9,089 nucleotides of DNA, taken from assembly GCA_947074125.1 (NCBI GenBank), contig CAMTOM010000036.1, positions 1-9,089 of the forward strand, written 5' to 3'. Origin of the DNA: an uncultured Desulfovibrionaceae bacterium. Lineage in GTDB: Bacteria; Desulfobacterota; Desulfovibrionia; Desulfovibrionales; Desulfovibrionaceae. The notes under the pieces were generated by a model. The model was not told the DNA's origin, ran no database searches, and saw only the letters and a list, made by a program, of their open reading frames with translations. Position numbers and translations under genes: made by a program. Below are positions 5,575 through 9,089 of this stretch, piece after piece. Numbering within the stretch: position 1 is the first letter of the stretch; the number at the start of each line of letters is the position of its first letter.

Positions 5575-7422
5575 ATGAAAAAAGTTTCCCTCGCTGCCCA
5601 ATATCGCCCTCAGAACTTCGCAGAAGTTGCCGGACAGGATCTGGTCAAGACGGTACTTTCGCGCGCTGCCGCAGAAGACAGAGTGGCTCCGGCCTATCTT
5701 TTCAGTGGTACACGCGGTGTGGGCAAGACAACCCTTGCCAGAATTTTCGCCAAAACACTCAATTGCCAGAATGCGCCGACTGGCGATCCCTGCAATCAGT
5801 GTGAGCAGTGTCGAAAAGTCACACAGGGTATTCATGTCGATGTGGCAGAAATTGACGGTGCTTCCAATAATAGCGTTGAGGATGCCCGTGCGCTTCGTGA
5901 GAATATCGGCTATGCTCCCATGGAAGGACGCTATAAGATTTTTATTATTGACGAAGCGCACATGCTTTCCCGTAGCGCCTTCAATGCCCTTTTAAAAACG
6001 CTGGAAGAACCACCCGCGCGCGTTGTGTTTATTCTGGCCACAACAGAGGCACATAAGTTCCCTGCGACTATTATCAGCCGCTGTCAGCATTTTATTTTCA
6101 AACATCTGGCAGAAGCCGATATTGTAGCGCATCTGACTCGCGTTCTCCAAAGCGAAAAAGCCACCTATGAAGAGGAGGCTGTTCGCCTGATTGCCAGACG
6201 TGCTAACGGAAGCGTACGGGATGGCATGTCTTTACTTGATCAGGCTCTTGCGCTGGGAACGGATTTGAGCGCCACCAGCACACGTGCCGTACTGGGGCTA
6301 GCCGGACAGGATATGCTCACTGGCATGCTGGATGCGCTTGCCGCACAGGATTGTGGTGCCTTGGTGACATTGCTGCGCTCCCTACTCAATCAGGGGGTTG
6401 ATATCAGTTTTTTCCTGCGTGAATTTGCCTGGCTTTGGCGCACACTTTTTCTCCTGCGCGAAGGCAGGGAAGCCATTTTACCTGCTTTGGATCTGACCGA
6501 AGATGATGCGTGTCTCTGGCTCTCACAAGCGTCCCGTTTCAGTGCAGCACACCTTCATGCTGCCTGGCAAATGACGCTGGACGCTCAGCGCCGTATCGCG
6601 CAAACGCCAGAACCCTCAGCGGCTTTGGAGCTTTTGCTGGTCAATATCGCCATGCTCCCCCGCCTGCTGCCCCTCAGCCAATTTGATACGGCAACAGAAG
6701 CACAGAGCGCCTCTGCGCCTTCACACTCAGAGAACACTACTTCCGCTGCCCCACAGAGCACATCTGCTCCGGTGCGCACACCTCCCCCTTCTGCTTTCCG
6801 TGCAGCATCTGCTGCCACAACAGCACCAGAACAAGACGCGCCTCCTGCGGCAATGTCGCAAACAGACAGCGCCCCACGAACATCACGCGCTCCAGCACGT
6901 CGAAAAACGGCAACCGCGCAGGACAGTGAAGGAGAAAAAGAAGAAAGCGATCCTGCTTCCTCTTCTGATCCCAGCCACACGCAAGCGGATATTGCCAGTA
7001 TACCAGCCCCTTCTCTTGCTGATGCTGGGGGAGCTGATGCGGATGCGCCTCCCGCGACACCGTGGACAGCTTTTTGTGCTTACTGCGCCAGTGCTCGAAC
7101 AGAAGCAGACACCCTGCCTCCCCAGCCTCTTCTCAAACAGTTATGTGCCACGCTCACAGAGCATGAGTGCCATCTTTCCTGCACTTCTTCCACGCAATAC
7201 ACGCAACTGAACAAGTGCAAAAGCTCTTTGGAGCGTCTTTTGCGCGACTTTCATCACAACGATATGACTTTGCGCATCAGCAATAACAGCACACCGCACA
7301 AGTCAGAAAGCCAGCATATTAAGGAGTTCGCTCAAAAAGAAGAGCTCCAGCCCTGTCTGAAGATTCTTCACGCCTCCATTACACGCTGTACCCCTCTAAA
7401 AAGCTCCCCCAAGCAGAAATAA
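5575..7422 (+). CDS. dnaX: DNA polymerase III clamp-loader subunit tau/gamma (DnaX)
   Basis: The 615-residue protein is the ATP-driven motor of the clamp loader that places the beta sliding clamp on primed DNA. The AAA+ core is intact: RPQNFAEVAGQ (11-21), Walker A GTRGVGKT (45-52), zinc-binding C64, C73, C76 and C79, Walker B IIDEAH (124-129), and SRC (168-170) with the arginine finger at R169. NGSVRDGMSLLDQAL marks the helical lid, followed by the oligomerisation domain to about residue 367. Residues about 368-495 are a low-complexity Ala/Ser/Pro/Thr linker; 496-615 form a divergent C-terminal region that in tau proteins contacts polymerase and helicase. The ATG at 5575 fits the conserved N-terminus, but no Shine-Dalgarno sequence precedes it (CCCACTGCACACC). 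No canonical A-AAA-AAG slippery heptamer is present in frame, so a gamma form made by frameshift is not supported. A short gap links it to ybaB, as in many bacteria. Confidence 0.96.
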   Translation: MKKVSLAAQYRPQNFAEVAGQDLVKTVLSRAAAEDRVAPAYLFSGTRGVGKTTLARIFAKTLNCQNAPTGDPCNQCEQCRKVTQGIHVDVAEIDGASNNSVEDARALRENIGYAPMEGRYKIFIIDEAHMLSRSAFNALLKTLEEPPARVVFILATTEAHKFPATIISRCQHFIFKHLAEADIVAHLTRVLQSEKATYEEEAVRLIARRANGSVRDGMSLLDQALALGTDLSATSTRAVLGLAGQDMLTGMLDALAAQDCGALVTLLRSLLNQGVDISFFLREFAWLWRTLFLLREGREAILPALDLTEDDACLWLSQASRFSAAHLHAAWQMTLDAQRRIAQTPEPSAALELLLVNIAMLPRLLPLSQFDTATEAQSASAPSHSENTTSAAPQSTSAPVRTPPPSAFRAASAATTAPEQDAPPAAMSQTDSAPRTSRAPARRKTATAQDSEGEKEESDPASSSDPSHTQADIASIPAPSLADAGGADADAPPATPWTAFCAYCASARTEADTLPPQPLLKQLCATLTEHECHLSCTSSTQYTQLNKCKSSLERLLRDFHHNDMTLRISNNSTPHKSESQHIKEFAQKEELQPCLKILHASITRCTPLKSSPKQK

Positions 7423-7491
7423 GGGACTTTTCGGCTCATTAAACTGTGTTGTTATCTCTCCGCGCAGGGTGTCGACAGCGTGGCTCCCCTC

Positions 7492-7520
7492 TTGCCATGC
7501 CCGCCAAATGCGTATATGAA
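7492..7520 (+). promoter_or_regulatory. Candidate sigma70-type promoter for ybaB
   Basis: TTGCCA (7492-7497) and TATGAA (7515-7520) are spaced 17 bases apart in the 127-base gap after dnaX. Each hexamer matches four of six consensus bases. No terminator is visible after dnaX, so ybaB may also be read through from dnaX. Confidence 0.35.
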
Positions 7521-7549
7521 AGCCATCGTATCACATTAAGGAGACTGTT

Positions 7550-7861
7550 ATGAAAAATATGGGAGATATCCTGCGCCAAGCTCAGGTTATGCAAAGTAAA
7601 ATTGCCAAACTTCAGCAAGAAATGAACGAACAGACTTTTGAAGCTTCCAGTGGTGGTGGCATGGTCAAGGCTGTTGTTTCTGGCAAGCAGGAGCTGCGCG
7701 CTCTGACCATTGACCCCAAAGCGCTGGAAGGCAGTGACGTGGAAATGCTTCAGGATCTCATCATGGCAGCCGTGAATGAAGCTGGTCGTATTGCCCGTGA
7801 CAGCATGGAACGCGAAATGAGCGCCATTTCTGGCGGCATCCGTCTGCCTGGCGTTTTTTAA
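7550..7861 (+). CDS. ybaB: YbaB/EbfC family nucleoid-associated protein
   Basis: The 103-residue product has the length and pattern of this family: an N-terminal coiled helix rich in Gln, Lys and Met (MGDILRQAQVMQSKIAKLQQ), a central glycine-bearing beta stretch (SSGGGMVKAVVSGKQEL, about 34-50), and a C-terminal helix with NEAGRIARDSMEREMSAI, where the two helices of a dimer grip DNA. The protein is a small dimeric DNA-binding factor found between dnaX and recR across many bacteria; its role is thought to be nucleoid organisation or gene regulation. The start at 7550 follows an excellent Shine-Dalgarno AAGGAG (7538-7543) at 6 nt, in contrast to dnaX. An intrinsic terminator 25 nt after its stop separates it from recR. 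Confidence 0.95.
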   Translation: MKNMGDILRQAQVMQSKIAKLQQEMNEQTFEASSGGGMVKAVVSGKQELRALTIDPKALEGSDVEMLQDLIMAAVNEAGRIARDSMEREMSAISGGIRLPGVF

Positions 7862-7886
7862 TTACTTACTGTCTGAAGGTCTTCAC

Positions 7887-7912
7887 GGGGAAGCGCCCCG
7901 CTTCCCCTTTTT
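7887..7912 (+). terminator. Intrinsic terminator between ybaB and recR
   Basis: GGGGAAGCG (7887-7895) pairs perfectly with CGCTTCCCC (7899-7907) over a CCC loop, followed by five T residues (7908-7912). The GC-rich 9-bp stem makes this an efficient stop, so recR probably needs its own promoter. Confidence 0.88.
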
Positions 7913-7941
7913 CCTGCCTGCCTTGCATCTCTTTTTTTCTA

Positions 7942-7947
7942 TATGAT
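7942..7947 (+). promoter_or_regulatory. Candidate -10 element for recR
   Basis: TATGAT (five of six consensus) lies 45 bases before the recR ATG and just past the ybaB terminator. No good -35 hexamer sits 16-18 bases upstream (TTGCAT at 7923-7928 is only 13 bases away), so the promoter is weak or activator-dependent, or the call is wrong. Confidence 0.3.
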
Positions 7948-7991
7948 CAATCGTACCTGCCGCCTTTACTGGCACACAAAGGATAATCCCC

Positions 7992-8600
7992 ATGCCTAGC
8001 CATATCCCCGAACCCTTACGGGCGCTGGTGGAACATCTGTCCAGACTTCCAGGACTTGGCCCCAAGTCAGCGATGCGCATCGCCATGATACTGCTGAAAT
8101 GGCCTGAGACAGAAACGCGCCGTTTGGGGCGTTCCATTCATGACTTGCGCGACAACCTTCATCTTTGTTCGCGTTGTGGCGGTCTTTCGACAACAGAAAT
8201 ATGCACTATTTGCGCTGATCCTGAACGTGGACGGGAGACACTCTGTCTTGTCAGTGAATGGGACAGTATGCTGACGCTCAGCGAGGGGGGGTTTTATCAC
8301 GGGCAGTATATGATTCTGGGCGGCCTTCTTTCGCCACTGGACAATATGGACGCGGACTCTTTAGATACCGAGCGTCTGACCAGCCGTCTGGCTGAAGGAG
8401 AAATACAGGAGCTCATTCTTGCGCTGGGTGCTACAGTTGAGGCAGAAAACACCGCATCACTCATTTGCAATTTACTGCGGAGCCGTTTCCCTCATATTAC
8501 TATCAGTCGTCTGGCGCAGGGCATTCCGCTTGGTGCTGAGGTTAAATTTATGGATAAAGAAACTCTGCGCCAGTCGCTCTTGTTTCGTCAAAGCCTTTAA
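7992..8600 (+). CDS. recR: Recombination mediator RecR
   Basis: The 202-residue protein has the full RecR plan. RecR works with RecO (and RecF) to load RecA onto SSB-coated gaps during recombinational repair. Seen in order: helix-hairpin-helix RLPGLGPKSAMRIA (18-31), the zinc finger C59-x2-C62 and C71-x2-C74, a Toprim region from about 84 (LCLVSEWDSML) through GQYMILGGLLSPLD (104-117), and a Walker-B-like C-terminal part (EIQELILALGATVEAENTA) ending in RLAQGIPLGAEVKFMDKETL. The Toprim opening is VSEWDS rather than the common VVE-type pattern, shifting the acidic residue by one. The ATG at 7992 is preceded by AAAGGA (7978-7983) at 8 nt. recR lies in its usual place after dnaX and ybaB, but a terminator in front makes it a separate transcription unit here. 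Confidence 0.96.
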   Translation: MPSHIPEPLRALVEHLSRLPGLGPKSAMRIAMILLKWPETETRRLGRSIHDLRDNLHLCSRCGGLSTTEICTICADPERGRETLCLVSEWDSMLTLSEGGFYHGQYMILGGLLSPLDNMDADSLDTERLTSRLAEGEIQELILALGATVEAENTASLICNLLRSRFPHITISRLAQGIPLGAEVKFMDKETLRQSLLFRQSL

Positions 8601-8628
8601 GGTATAGGCTCAATGCCTTTCTGCGGGC

Positions 8629-8650
8629 GCGTTACTGTTTTTGTAATCGC
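8629..8650 (+). terminator. Weak possible terminator after recR
   Basis: GCGTTAC (8629-8635) can pair with GTAATCGC (8643-8650) with one bulged base around a T-rich loop. Only TGTTTG follows, so the T tract is poor. It is the best hairpin seen soon after the recR stop. Confidence 0.25.
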
Positions 8651-8871
8651 TGTTTGAACCATCCTTATGCGTTCAGTGTTGTTTTTGCCTCAGCTTTTTT
8701 CTGGCATTTCCATCTTATTTCCTCTTGCGCGACATACGATGTTCGTGTGCAACAAGATTTTGAATAGCACTCACACACCACACTTTCTTTTATATCCACA
8801 CAAGGCCATCGCGATACACGCAGTGCTTTTCATTCTGTCATTTTTATATGCAGAAATAACAAATTATTATC

Positions 8872-8905
8872 TTGCATAACATTTCAATTGCATTTAGCGT
8901 TGCAT
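8872..8905 (+). repeat. Three TTGCAT direct repeats
   Basis: TTGCAT occurs at 8872-8877, 8888-8893 and 8900-8905, with start-to-start distances of 16 and 12 bases. They lie about 70-100 bases upstream of the sigma54-like element, where activator sites often occur. The motif is short, so chance is possible. Confidence 0.4.
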
Positions 8906-8973
8906 ACACTAAAGGCAATATAAATCAAACTGTTAGGCGTATAAAACGGGAAATACTCTAAAATATATTGCAA

Positions 8974-8989
8974 TGGAAGCCTCGCTGCA
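8974..8989 (+). promoter_or_regulatory. Sigma54-like -24/-12 promoter element
   Basis: TGG at 8974-8976 and TGCA at 8986-8989 stand at exactly the spacing of the sigma54 consensus (TGGCACG, four bases, TTGCA), although several intermediate positions differ. The invariant GG and GC dinucleotides are present ten bases apart. Initiation would fall near 9000, leaving a leader of about 36 nt that contains the GGAGG ribosome-binding site of the gene at 9036. Confidence 0.35.
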
Positions 8990-9035
8990 TTATGCTTTTT
9001 GCAAATAAAGAAAATAGCATACTACGGGAGGGATC

Positions 9036-9089
9036 ATGGCTTTTTTCATTCATGAACGGGCAGTTATTTTGTTGGGTGATAAAACAACG
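9036..9089 (+). CDS. 5' end of a gene, possibly a PAAR-domain (type VI secretion spike) protein (partial)
   Basis: Eighteen codons are visible before the window ends, giving MAFFIHERAVILLGDKTT. The ATG is preceded by a strong Shine-Dalgarno GGAGG (9027-9031) at 4 nt, so the start is well supported. A short N-terminal strand followed by V-I-x-x-G-D-x-T is how many PAAR proteins begin (often continuing HGG). PAAR proteins cap the VgrG spike of the type VI secretion apparatus and may carry toxic effector domains. The defining HGG would fall just beyond the edge, so the family is an inference from eight residues. A sigma54-like promoter upstream is in keeping, since several characterised hcp/vgrG operons depend on sigma54. 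If not PAAR, the gene remains unidentified. Confidence 0.5.
   Translation, partial: MAFFIHERAVILLGDKTT

Larger units (their letters stand above)
8601..9035. other. 435-base AT-rich intergenic region between recR and the right-edge gene
   Basis: No convincing gene is seen on either strand. A 70-codon frame at 8667-8879 has no Shine-Dalgarno sequence and a composition typical of chance. The first part holds an imperfect hairpin that may end recR. The last 170 bases are A/T-rich and carry three TTGCAT direct repeats (8872, 8888, 8900), the inverted pair GCAATATA (8915-8922) / TATATTGC (8964-8971), and a sigma54-like element at 8974-8989. It reads as a long regulatory region for the gene at 9036. 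Confidence 0.6.

Noticed and set aside
6900..6968. Programmed -1 frameshift in dnaX (A5 run at 6935-6939, with a -1 frame stop at 6966-6968)
   Set aside because: A -1 slip would give a gamma-like product of about 464 residues, but the in-frame codons GGA GAA AAA GAA do not form an X-XXY-YYZ heptamer and the A run is short.
7423..7549. A small RNA such as the SRP RNA or a tRNA in the dnaX-ybaB gap
   Set aside because: None of the conserved SRP RNA loop sequence or tRNA T-loop pattern is present.
8667..8879. 70-codon frame after recR
   Set aside because: There is no Shine-Dalgarno sequence and the hydrophobic, His/Ile-rich translation in AT-rich DNA looks like chance.
1..9089. CRISPR array, insertion sequence, integrase or attachment site
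   Set aside because: No regularly spaced repeats, transposase-like frames, terminal inverted repeats with target duplications, or tRNA ends were seen.

Overview
The window looks like ordinary chromosomal DNA from a Gram-negative bacterium of moderate GC, most likely a member of the Desulfovibrionales (Desulfovibrio-like). This placement is an inference from protein style and gene content: the run ilvE - dnaX - ybaB - recR, a DnaX with the four-cysteine zinc site and a long Ala/Pro/Ser linker, and a RecR with an unusual Toprim start. No rRNA, tRNA, CRISPR array, insertion sequence or phage gene was found.

Layout, left to right. (1) Bases 2-104 hold the last codons of a gene on the + strand that resembles a HlyD/efflux periplasmic adaptor, followed by two tandem hairpin terminators. 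(2) 226-1629 (+) encodes a Wzx/MOP-type polysaccharide flippase, closed by a strong 12-bp-stem terminator. (3) A minus-strand block converges on it. In transcription order it holds a stand-alone HyuA-type hydantoinase/oxoprolinase ATPase (4426-2693), a small zinc-ribbon membrane protein (2591-2244) and the tRNA wobble methyltransferase TrmL (2235-1759). The last two are 8 nt apart and probably cotranscribed. (4) A divergent control region (about 4427-4582) carries a good sigma70-type promoter for ilvE and three dyads. (5) The + strand then runs ilvE (4583-5503), a 30-bp perfect palindrome, dnaX (5575-7422), ybaB (7550-7861) with a strong terminator, and recR (7992-8600). (6) An AT-rich 435-base gap ends in the first 18 codons of a gene at 9036, whose start resembles a PAAR (type VI secretion spike-tip) protein. 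A sigma54-like promoter element sits just upstream.

How the genes work together. dnaX, ybaB and recR form the widely conserved replication/repair cluster: clamp loader, nucleoid-associated protein and RecFOR gap-repair factor. ilvE makes or degrades branched-chain amino acids and is a metabolic neighbour rather than a partner. trmL modifies the wobble base of tRNA-Leu. The flippase and the adaptor fragment point to export across the cell envelope. I see no clear new defence or mobile system. The items most worth a second look are the ilvE control region, the ilvE-dnaX palindrome with an SD-less dnaX start, the orphan HyuA, the zinc-ribbon/TrmL pair, the RecR Toprim variant, and the putative sigma54-driven PAAR gene at the right edge.
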